12,032 nt of DNA from Candidatus Poribacteria bacterium (GTDB lineage: Bacteria > Poribacteria > WGA-4E > GCA-2687025), in assembly GCA_002687025.1 (NCBI GenBank), contig NYZG01000354.1:1-12032 (forward strand). Direction: 5' to 3'. The position numbers and the translations under genes were made by a program. This document shows, in pieces, positions 7,289-12,032 of this stretch (position 1 is the stretch's first letter; the number at the start of each line of letters is the position of its first letter). A model generated the notes under the pieces. The model searched no databases, was not told the DNA's origin, and was given only the letters and a program-made list of their open reading frames with translations.

Positions 7289-8902
7289 CTATCCCGCGGC
7301 CTCGGCTTTCGGCGCGCGGGCGATACCGGCTTCGTATTCGTCGCGGAAGTGCCGCAGCGTGCTGAACACCGGGTTCGGGGCGTTCTGACCCAACCCGCAC
7401 AGACTCGCGTTGCGCAGCAGGTCGCACAGATCCTCGAGCTTCGGCAGATCGCCCTCACGCGCTTCGCCCGCGGCGAATCGGCTGAGCATCCTCTGTAGCT
7501 GCACCGTTCCAGCGCGGCATGGCACGCACTTGCCACACGACTCGTCGACGTTGAATTCCATGAAGAACCGGGCGAGGTCCGGCATGCTCGTCTGGTCGTC
7601 CAGGACGACCATTCCGCCGGAGCCCATCATGGACCCGAGCGCAGCCAGCGATTCGTAATCGACCGGCGTATCGAGGGCGCCCGCCGGGATACACCCCCCG
7701 GACGAGCCGCCCGTCTGCACGGCCTTCACGCGGCAGCCGTTCGGCGCGCCGCCTCCCATCTCCTCGACGATCACGCGCAACGACGTGCCCATGGGCACTT
7801 CGATGACGCCCGTGTTCTCGATCTGGCCTGTCAGGGAGAAGACCTTCGTGCCCTTGCTCTTGTCCGTGCCGATGCTCGCGAACCACTCCGCGCCCTTGCG
7901 CACGATCGTAGGCACGTTCGCCAGCGTCTCCACGTTGTTGATGAGCGTCGGATACCCCCACAGCCCGGACTCGGCCGGGTACGGCGGGCGAGGACGTGGC
8001 GAGCCGCGCTTCCCCTCGATCGACGCTAGCAGCGCCGTCTCTTCGCCGCACACAAACGCGCCCGCGCCAACGCGGATGTCGACTCGGAAGTCGAACGGCG
8101 ACTCGAAGATGTGCGTACCGAGGAGACCCGCGCGATTCGCCTGACGGATCGCCAGGCGCAGGCGCTGGATTGCGAGCGGATACTCGCCGCGGACGTAGAT
8201 GTAGCCCACGTTCGCGCCGACGGCGTACGCCGCGATCGCCATCCCTTCGAGGATGCGATGCGGGTCGCTTTCCATGATGCTGCGATCCATGAACGCGCCG
8301 GGATCGCCCTCGTCGGCGTTGCACACGACGTATTTGCGCTCCGACCGCATCTTGGCCACGGTGGCCCATTTGAGGCCGACCGGGAATCCGGCGCCGCCAC
8401 GGCCTCGCAAGCCGCTCCGCGTCATCTCTCCCACTGCGTCAGCTGGCGACATCTCACGCAGCACGTGGAACAGGGACTCGTACCCTCCCTCTGCGATGTA
8501 CGACTCGATTCTCTCGGGATCGACCATCCCGGAGTTCTCCGTCGCGATGGGGAGCTGCTTCGCGAAGAAGGGGTGGCTCGTGTCGACCTTCGTGAGATCG
8601 GTGGCGTGGCCCTGCGCTTCCGACAAAATGGCAGGCGCGTCGTCGGAGGTGACCCCACCGTAGAGCGTATCGTCCGGGTCGACGCGCACGAGCGGCCCCT
8701 TGGAGCATAGGCCGAGGCACCCCACCGGGCGTACCTCAACGGCGTCTCCCAGTCCTTGGGCCGCCACGGAGTCGTCCAGACTGGCCTTTACGGCGCCCGA
8801 TCCAGCGGCAAGACATCCCTCGGCTACACAGCACCGCACGCGTGTGGGCTTGCTGTTCTGCCGCTCGTCTTCGGCGATTTCCCGCAATTCCTGGGGGTCC
8901 AT
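7289..8902 (-). CDS. hoxF: HoxF, NADH-binding FMN diaphorase subunit (NuoF-like)
   Basis: HoxF exchanges electrons between NAD(H) and the Fe-S chain through FMN. The 537-residue protein has an N-terminal thioredoxin-like [2Fe-2S] domain (Cys25, Cys30, Cys62, Cys66). The NuoF core follows: glycine-rich GLRGRGGAGFPVGLKW (165-180; NADH/FMN site), CNADEGDPGAFMDR (194-207) and CGEETALLASIEGKRG (285-300). The C-terminal [4Fe-4S] site is ESCGKCVPCRAG (Cys456, 459, 462) with Cys502 in SLCGLG. I chose ATG 8902, which shares one base with the hoxE stop (TGATG) and has AAGGG about twelve bases upstream. The in-frame ATG at 8914 would add four residues, but its ribosome site would be too close. Length fits HoxF of the HoxEFUYH type. 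Confidence 0.97.
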   Translation of the reverse strand: MDPQELREIAEDERQNSKPTRVRCCVAEGCLAAGSGAVKASLDDSVAAQGLGDAVEVRPVGCLGLCSKGPLVRVDPDDTLYGGVTSDDAPAILSEAQGHATDLTKVDTSHPFFAKQLPIATENSGMVDPERIESYIAEGGYESLFHVLREMSPADAVGEMTRSGLRGRGGAGFPVGLKWATVAKMRSERKYVVCNADEGDPGAFMDRSIMESDPHRILEGMAIAAYAVGANVGYIYVRGEYPLAIQRLRLAIRQANRAGLLGTHIFESPFDFRVDIRVGAGAFVCGEETALLASIEGKRGSPRPRPPYPAESGLWGYPTLINNVETLANVPTIVRKGAEWFASIGTDKSKGTKVFSLTGQIENTGVIEVPMGTSLRVIVEEMGGGAPNGCRVKAVQTGGSSGGCIPAGALDTPVDYESLAALGSMMGSGGMVVLDDQTSMPDLARFFMEFNVDESCGKCVPCRAGTVQLQRMLSRFAAGEAREGDLPKLEDLCDLLRNASLCGLGQNAPNPVFSTLRHFRDEYEAGIARAPKAEAAG

Positions 8903-9411
8903 CAGCCCAACCATCCCTTCACGCGTCGCAGCGTGGACTCCGCCGTCTCGTGTCCCGCGGCCACTTCGTCGTACACGACGAGCGGGGCCATCCCACACGC
9001 GCCGGGGCAGCGTGACACCTTGAGCGTGAGCTTGCCGTCAGCCGTCGTGTCGCCAGCGGCGATACCGGCTTCGCGTTCGACCTCGGCCAGAAGCGCGGAA
9101 GCGCCCTTGGCGTAACATGCCGTCCCGAGGCACACCTCGCACGTGTGTTCGGCGGGAGGCTCCAATGAGAAGAAGTGGTAGAACGTCGCCACGCCGTAGA
9201 CGTGACTGGGCGGCAGTTGGAGCTGTCTTCCCACGAATGTGAGCACGTCGGTCGTGAGGTATCCGAAGATCCCCTGCGCGTCGTGCAGCACCTCGATGAG
9301 CGCATCGTGCCTGTATTGGCGACGTTTCATTGTCGCGTCGAGAGCCTGGTACCGTGGATCGGCGGACGCGGTCTCCGCCGCCTCCGTCGTCGCGCCGGCT
9401 GTGTCGGCCAT
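8902..9411 (-). CDS. hoxE: HoxE, [2Fe-2S] diaphorase subunit (NuoE-like)
   Basis: HoxE is the fifth subunit, present in five-subunit (cyanobacterial-type) Hox enzymes and absent from the four-subunit HoxFUYH type. It probably adds a [2Fe-2S] cluster to the diaphorase part. The 169-residue protein has a helical N-terminal half (RRQYRHDALIEVLHDAQ; YGVATFYHFFSLEP at 72-85) and a thioredoxin-like C-terminal half. The ligands Cys94, Cys99, Cys135 and Cys139 have the x4 and x3 spacing of NuoE. The frame is open 180 bases further upstream, but MADTAGATT has AGGGG eight bases before it and the upstream residues look non-coding. It is the first gene of the operon. The ribosome site lies in one arm of an inverted repeat described separately. 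Confidence 0.95.
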   Translation of the reverse strand: MADTAGATTEAAETASADPRYQALDATMKRRQYRHDALIEVLHDAQGIFGYLTTDVLTFVGRQLQLPPSHVYGVATFYHFFSLEPPAEHTCEVCLGTACYAKGASALLAEVEREAGIAAGDTTADGKLTLKVSRCPGACGMAPLVVYDEVAAGHETAESTLRRVKGWLG

Positions 9412-9415
9412 GTTC

Positions 9416-9516
9416 GGCGCCCCTATGTTCGCAGTGCCCGGGCGCGTGAGACGCCGCGCGAGGGGCACAATGCCCGCGACGGCGCTGCTCAAGGCCAGGT
9501 AGGCAACATAGGCGCC
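9416..9516 (-). promoter_or_regulatory. Long-range inverted repeat enclosing the hoxE ribosome binding site
   Basis: On the minus strand, GGCGCCTATGTT (9516-9505) is matched 75 bases later by AACATAGGGGCGCC (9429-9416). Twelve bases pair, with an extra GG in the second arm. The second arm includes the AGGGG (9424-9420) that serves as the hoxE Shine-Dalgarno site, eight bases before the ATG. Between the arms is a small perfect hairpin (GGGCA-TTG-TGCCC, 9475-9463) and a GCCCGGGC palindrome (9443-9436). What is seen is the sequence symmetry. A role as an RNA fold hiding the ribosome site, or as paired half-sites for a DNA-looping regulator, is inference. Confidence 0.45.
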
Positions 9517-9582
9517 AACTTCGTGGGCGAAGCCAAACGGTCGTGAATCGGCTCTATGGGCGGGTCGAGGCGGGGCGGAGCG

Positions 9583-9596
9583 CGGCGGCACGATCG
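9583..9596. repeat. 14-bp direct repeat, copy 1 (CGGCGGCACGATCG)
   Basis: The 14-mer CGGCGGCACGATCG occurs here and again, identical and in the same orientation, at 9835-9848, 252 bp apart. The flanks do not match. It contains the palindromic core CGATCG. Both copies are in the non-coding spacer upstream of hoxE, so a shared binding site for a regulator is possible; chance is less likely but not excluded in GC-rich DNA. Confidence 0.5.
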
Positions 9597-9834
9597 CCCT
9601 GGGGCCGCCGAATCCGCCACGCTGTCAGTGTGCCCGGTATGCGCCGATGGCCGGTCGGACAATCTGTCACCAGAGACCGAATTGGCCGGCGGAGGAACAC
9701 GCGGGCCCGTGCAACCACACGTCATGAGGTCGCGGCGGCGGACGCGCGAGCACCGGCCCGACGCGCAACGACGAGCGCAATGACCCCGGGAGTGAATGAA
9801 TATGCCCTCACAGTGGGGCGGAACAGACAGTCCC

Positions 9835-9848
9835 CGGCGGCACGATCG
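9835..9848. repeat. 14-bp direct repeat, copy 2 (CGGCGGCACGATCG)
   Basis: This is the second identical copy of the 14-mer found at 9583-9596, in the same orientation. It lies about 425 bp upstream of the hoxE start. No terminal inverted repeats or target duplications connect the two copies, so they are not the ends of an insertion. Confidence 0.5.
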
Positions 9849-10000
9849 AGCTTCCAGCCGCGACCCGCCATGTGTTCCGTCCGATACATGACGGGACGCA
9901 CGCGGTCGATCTGTGTCTCGCAGACCGGAGGTACGACTCCCGAAACCTGCATACCCGCGCCAAGCACGGCCACGCCGCACTCGGACGTTCGTGGGTCAGA

Positions 10001-10034
10001 GCCCGCAATCCCCCCGTGTAACGGGGATGCGGGC
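10001..10034 (-). terminator. Strong stem-loop, possible terminator of the small gene at 10112-10318
   Basis: GCCCGC-AATCCCC and GGGGAT-GCGGGC form a 12-pair stem with one bulged A and a loop of about nine bases. It lies about 78 bases downstream of the small coiled-coil gene on the same strand, a fitting place for a terminator, and would separate that transcript from the hox operon. There is no U-run after it on either strand, so intrinsic termination is uncertain; it could instead be an RNA element or a protein site. A perfect 10-bp palindrome, GAGGTACCTC (10036-10045), sits directly beside it. Confidence 0.4.
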
Positions 10035-10111
10035 GGAGGTACCTCACCGATGCCGCGGCGCCTACTCGGGGACGTTCTCGGCGTTGCGCGCCGCGAACTC
10101 GACGCCGCGCC

Positions 10112-10318
10112 TCACGGTTTGCCCGCCTGGGTGATCAGGGCGCGCCGTTCCGCGAGCCAACGGAGGAGAGTATCGCGCGGCGTCATGGTCGCGATGTCGA
10201 GTTCGATCTCTGCGATCGTCTTCAGGGCGAGCTGCAGCTGCTGTCGCACACGGCCGAGTTCGACTTCGAGCTGTGCTGCGTCCAGAGTAGGGTCGGTCGT
10301 GCTCTGCTCGTTGCTCAA
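10112..10318 (-). CDS. Small predicted coiled-coil protein of unknown function (68 aa, TTG start)
   Basis: I do not recognise this protein. It starts with TTG (…SNEQSTTDPTLD) and has 68 residues. A helical stretch from about residue 11 to 43, with leucine/isoleucine/valine at heptad-like spacing (LEVELGRVRQQLQLALKTIA), is probably a short coiled coil. TPRDTLLRWLAERRALI follows and looks amphipathic. There are no cysteines, signal peptide or membrane segment. Support for coding: GAAGGA ends eight bases before the TTG, an extended -10-like promoter lies about 48 bases upstream, and about 78% of its codons end in G or C by hand count. An ATG further upstream (10357) gives 81 residues but lacks such a ribosome site. 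It stands alone, about 700 bp upstream of hoxE and 460 bp downstream of dnaK, so its neighbours say little about its role. Confidence 0.6.
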   Translation of the reverse strand: MSNEQSTTDPTLDAAQLEVELGRVRQQLQLALKTIAEIELDIATMTPRDTLLRWLAERRALITQAGKP

Positions 10319-10326
10319 AACGGACG

Positions 10327-10332
10327 TCCTTC
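10327..10332 (-). promoter_or_regulatory. Shine-Dalgarno site deciding the TTG start of the small gene
   Basis: GAAGGA on the minus strand ends eight bases before TTG at 10318, the usual spacing. It is the main reason for preferring TTG over the upstream ATG codons at 10357 and 10354. Confidence 0.6.
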
Positions 10333-10365
10333 GCTTGGGCTTCCATGCCAGCATCAACGGTTCGG

Positions 10366-10397
10366 ATTATGTCACATTCGGACGAGACTATGACCAA
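10366..10397 (-). promoter_or_regulatory. Predicted extended -10 promoter for the small gene
   Basis: On the minus strand TGACATAAT (10374-10366) matches an extended -10 element (TGn plus five of six bases of TATAAT). A weak -35-like TTGGTC is at 10397-10392, but the spacer is 20 bases, so the extended -10 would carry most of the weight. Transcription would begin near 10359, about 40 bases before the TTG. The AT-rich patch stands out in GC-rich DNA. Its activity is inferred only. Confidence 0.4.
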
Positions 10398-10497
10398 CGG
10401 CCGGTCGTCGCCGCAGGTGCGCGGGCAGTGCGAGTAGTCGGCCGCCCTTGGCGTTGTCACGCGCTGCCGATGCCACGATGCCGCAATCCACGCCCGC

Positions 10498-10513
10498 CTC
10501 CGCCGCGGCGGAG
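10498..10513. repeat. 16-bp perfect palindrome (CTCCGCCGCGGCGGAG)
   Basis: The two halves CTCCGCCG and CGGCGGAG are exact reverse complements without a spacer. It lies in non-coding DNA about 125 bp upstream of the predicted -10 of the small gene. It could be an operator, but the sequence is pure low-complexity GC and may be accidental. Confidence 0.35.
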
Positions 10514-10721
10514 ATCGGCGCTGGCGGCGACGCGCGGCGGGATCAGTAGGTGCACGAGGGCATGATGTCGCGTCCAGCGCGGGGGCCTTGTGCGTACCGC
10601 CGGTGGCACGCCGGTCGGATCACGCGCGCATTTGGCGCAGACGGCCAGTCGGACGGCGTGACGCGCGAGCAGCTGAGGGTCCGACGGCCGGCGTCCGGCG
10701 CGCCGTTGCCCGCGAGCACGA

Positions 10722-10755
10722 ACGACCCCGGTCGCCACGCGGCCACCGGGGTCGT
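10722..10755 (-). terminator. Stem-loop terminator downstream of dnaK
   Basis: ACGACCCCGGT (11 bp) and its exact complement ACCGGGGTCGT flank a 12-base loop, beginning 27 bases after the dnaK stop codon. Position and stem strength fit the end of the dnaK transcript. The downstream minus-strand sequence (TCGTGCTCG) has only a poor U-tract, so termination may be inefficient or need a factor. Confidence 0.65.
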
Positions 10756-10781
10756 CCAGTCACGGTCGATGCATCGGGCCG

Positions 10782-12032
10782 TTACGCGTCCTTCTTCTCG
10801 TCGTCGTCGTCATCATCGACGACTTCGTAGTCCGCGTCGATAACTTCCTCGTCGCCATCGCCATCGCCGGCCGACGCGTCGTCCGACATGTCGCCGACAT
10901 CGCCTTCGTCAGCGGAGGCGCCGGCCTGCTGGTACAGCTCCGACGAAGCCGCATACCACACCTGTTCGAGCGCTTCCGTCGCGGACTTGATCGTCTCGAC
11001 GTTCCCGCCCTCGATCGCCTCCTTGAGCGTCGTCAGGCCTTCCTCGACGTTCGCGCGGGCGTCGGCGGGCATCGTCTCCTCGAATTCCTTGAGGTTCTTC
11101 TCGGTCTCGTAGGCGAACTGCTCGCCGCGGTTGCGGATGTCGATCTCCTCGCGACGCGCCTTGTCGTCCTCGGCGTGCTGCTCTGCGTCCTTCACCATCT
11201 GCTCGATCTCGGCGTCGTTGAGACCCGACGACGCGGTGATGGTGATCTTCTGCTCCTTTCCGGTGGCCATGTCCTTGGCCGACACGTTCAGGATGCCGTT
11301 CGCGTCGATGTCGAACGTGACCTCAATCTGCGGCACCGCACGCGGCGCCGGCGGGATGCCCTCCAGCCGGAACCGACCGATGGTCTTGTTGTACGCCGCC
11401 AGCTCCCGCTCACCCTGCAGCACGTGGATGTCCACCGACGTCTGCCCGTCCTCGGCGGTGGTGTACACCTTCTGCTTGCGGGTGGGGATGGTCGTGTTCC
11501 GCTCGATGAGCTTATCCACGACGCCTCCGAGCGTCTCGATGCCCAGCGAGAGAGGCGTGACGTCCAACAGCAGGATGTCCTTGACGCCCTCGTCGCCCGC
11601 GAGCACCGCGCCCTGGATGGCCGCGCCGATAGCCACGACCTCGTCCGGGTTCACGCCGCGATGCGCTTCCTTCCCGAAGAATTCCTGCACCACTTCCTGG
11701 ATCTTCGGCATACGCGTCTGCCCGCCGACCAGGACGATTTCGTCGATCTCGTTTGCCGATACGCCCGCGTCGGTCAGCGCCTTCTGGCACGGTTCCAACG
11801 TCCGCTGGGTGAGGTCCTCGACGAACTGCTCGAACTTCGCCCGCGTCAGGGTGACGTTGAGGTGCTTCGGCCCGCTCGCGTCCGCTGTGATGAACGGCAG
11901 GTTGATGTCCGTCTGCGCCGCGCTAGACAGCTCGATCTTCGCCTTCTCGGCGGACTCCTTCAGCCGCTGCAGTGCCATGGTGTCGTCGCGCAGGTCGATG
12001 GCGTTGTCGCGCTTGAACTCGTCGGCGAGCCA
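10782..12032 (-). CDS. dnaK: DnaK (Hsp70) chaperone, C-terminal 416 residues, cut by window edge
   Basis: DnaK is the ATP-driven chaperone that works with DnaJ and GrpE. The reading frame is open to the right edge (first residues WLADEFKRD), so about the first 230 residues, including the first phosphate loop, are missing. Visible parts are the end of the ATPase domain (IVLVGGQTRMPKIQEVV, NPDEVVAIGAAIQGAVL), the interdomain linker LLLDVTPLSLG (about 155-164 of the visible part), the substrate-binding sandwich (VTFDIDANGILNVSAKD, GKEQKITI) and the helical lid. The end EEVIDADYEVV followed by six Asp and EKKDA is the usual acidic DnaK tail, somewhat lengthened. A Cys-containing Hsp70 homologue such as HscA is unlikely given the close match to DnaK. 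There is no functional link to the hydrogenase genes apart from proximity. Confidence 0.97.
   Translation of the reverse strand, partial: WLADEFKRDNAIDLRDDTMALQRLKESAEKAKIELSSAAQTDINLPFITADASGPKHLNVTLTRAKFEQFVEDLTQRTLEPCQKALTDAGVSANEIDEIVLVGGQTRMPKIQEVVQEFFGKEAHRGVNPDEVVAIGAAIQGAVLAGDEGVKDILLLDVTPLSLGIETLGGVVDKLIERNTTIPTRKQKVYTTAEDGQTSVDIHVLQGERELAAYNKTIGRFRLEGIPPAPRAVPQIEVTFDIDANGILNVSAKDMATGKEQKITITASSGLNDAEIEQMVKDAEQHAEDDKARREEIDIRNRGEQFAYETEKNLKEFEETMPADARANVEEGLTTLKEAIEGGNVETIKSATEALEQVWYAASSELYQQAGASADEGDVGDMSDDASAGDGDGDEEVIDADYEVVDDDDDDEKKDA

Larger units (their letters stand above)
9412..10111 (-). other. Gene-poor spacer upstream of hoxE (700 bp), probable operon control region
   Basis: I find no convincing gene here on either strand. 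The open frames present are arginine/serine/proline-rich, lack family motifs and look like the chance frames of GC-rich DNA. The region must hold the promoter of the hydrogenase operon unless transcription starts further upstream. No good sigma-70 pair or sigma-54 (GG-N10-GC context) site stands out. The nearest is TTGGCT with TATGTT (minus strand, about 9530-9505), but its 20-base spacer is too long. The stretch contains an inverted repeat around the hoxE ribosome site, a 14-bp direct repeat and a strong hairpin, each listed separately. Confidence 0.5.
10319..10781. other. Spacer between dnaK and the small gene (463 bp)
   Basis: No gene is supported here. The stretch holds the dnaK terminator-like stem-loop, a 16-bp palindrome and the predicted promoter of the small gene. 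Open frames on both strands are arginine/proline-rich, without motifs or good ribosome sites. Confidence 0.5.

Noticed and set aside
8903..8914. Alternative hoxF start at 8914 adding four residues
   Set aside because: The AAGGG would be directly adjacent to the ATG, too close for initiation; the TGATG junction at 8902 is the same arrangement used elsewhere in the operon.
9412..9591. 60-residue N-terminal extension of HoxE
   Set aside because: The frame is open, but the residues are Pro/Arg/Ala-rich and unlike NuoE/HoxE, and the ATG at 9411 has a well-spaced ribosome site.
9722..9973. Minus-strand frame of 83 codons (MAVLGAGMQVSG…) in the spacer
   Set aside because: No family features and no convincing ribosome site; the overlapping frames in the same stretch are equally open, as expected in GC-rich DNA.
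9543..10565. Long plus-strand open frame of 340 codons across the spacer
   Set aside because: Its product is rich in Arg, Ser, Pro and Cys without motifs, and part of it is antisense to the better-supported small gene. An internal ATG at 10050 has GGAGG ten bases upstream, but that GGAGG is part of a palindrome and the protein still looks random.
10457..10738. Minus-strand frame of 93 codons downstream of dnaK
   Set aside because: It overlaps the dnaK terminator stem-loop, is Arg/Pro-rich and has no recognisable features.
10800..10830. Trinucleotide-like repeat (GTC/ATC) that could be a microsatellite
   Set aside because: It is the codon run for the acidic tail of DnaK (six Asp) and is explained by the protein.
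1..12032. Search for CRISPR arrays, tRNA/rRNA genes, insertion sequences, toxin-antitoxin pairs or defence genes
   Set aside because: No regularly spaced repeats, tRNA-like cloverleaf, transposase motifs or terminal inverted repeats with target duplications were seen by eye.

Overview
The window comes from a GC-rich bacterium (roughly two thirds G+C by eye, strong G/C preference at third codon positions). Every gene I can support is on the minus strand, so transcription runs from high to low coordinates. No taxonomic marker is decisive. DnaK with an acidic tail and a five-subunit Hox hydrogenase are compatible with many phyla, and I do not name one. Layout in order of transcription: (1) 12032-10782 is the C-terminal two thirds of dnaK, cut by the window edge and followed by a stem-loop terminator at 10755-10722. 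(2) 10781-9412 is a gene-poor stretch of about 1.4 kb. It holds one credible small gene at 10318-10112: 68 codons, TTG start, good Shine-Dalgarno site, extended -10-like promoter, coiled-coil product. It also holds several inverted or direct repeats. (3) 9411-4555 encodes a complete bidirectional NAD-linked [NiFe] hydrogenase of the group 3d type, hoxE-hoxF-hoxU-hoxY-hoxH. (4) 4550 to the left edge carries its maturation genes: a HoxW-like endopeptidase, hypA, hypB, hypF, hypC and the first 145 codons of hypD. The hydrogenase and maturation genes look like one operon: eleven genes with gaps of at most 32 bp, three TGATG junctions (hoxE/F, hypA/B, hypF/C), one ATGA junction (hypC/D) and two 13-bp overlaps (hoxU/Y, hoxW/hypA). 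Together they explain the assembly and function of one enzyme. HoxEFU form the NADH-oxidising, FMN and Fe-S electron-transfer (diaphorase) module, and HoxYH form the hydrogenase module. HypF and HypC/HypD make and carry the Fe(CN)2CO part of the active site, with HypE expected just beyond the left edge. HypA/HypB deliver nickel, and HoxW removes the 25-residue C-terminal tail of HoxH. All key cysteines and catalytic motifs that I could check are present, so the system looks functional. I do not see a previously undescribed multi-gene system. The least explained material is the spacer upstream of hoxE: an inverted repeat whose inner arm contains the hoxE Shine-Dalgarno site, a 14-bp direct repeat, a strong hairpin, and the unrecognised small coiled-coil gene.
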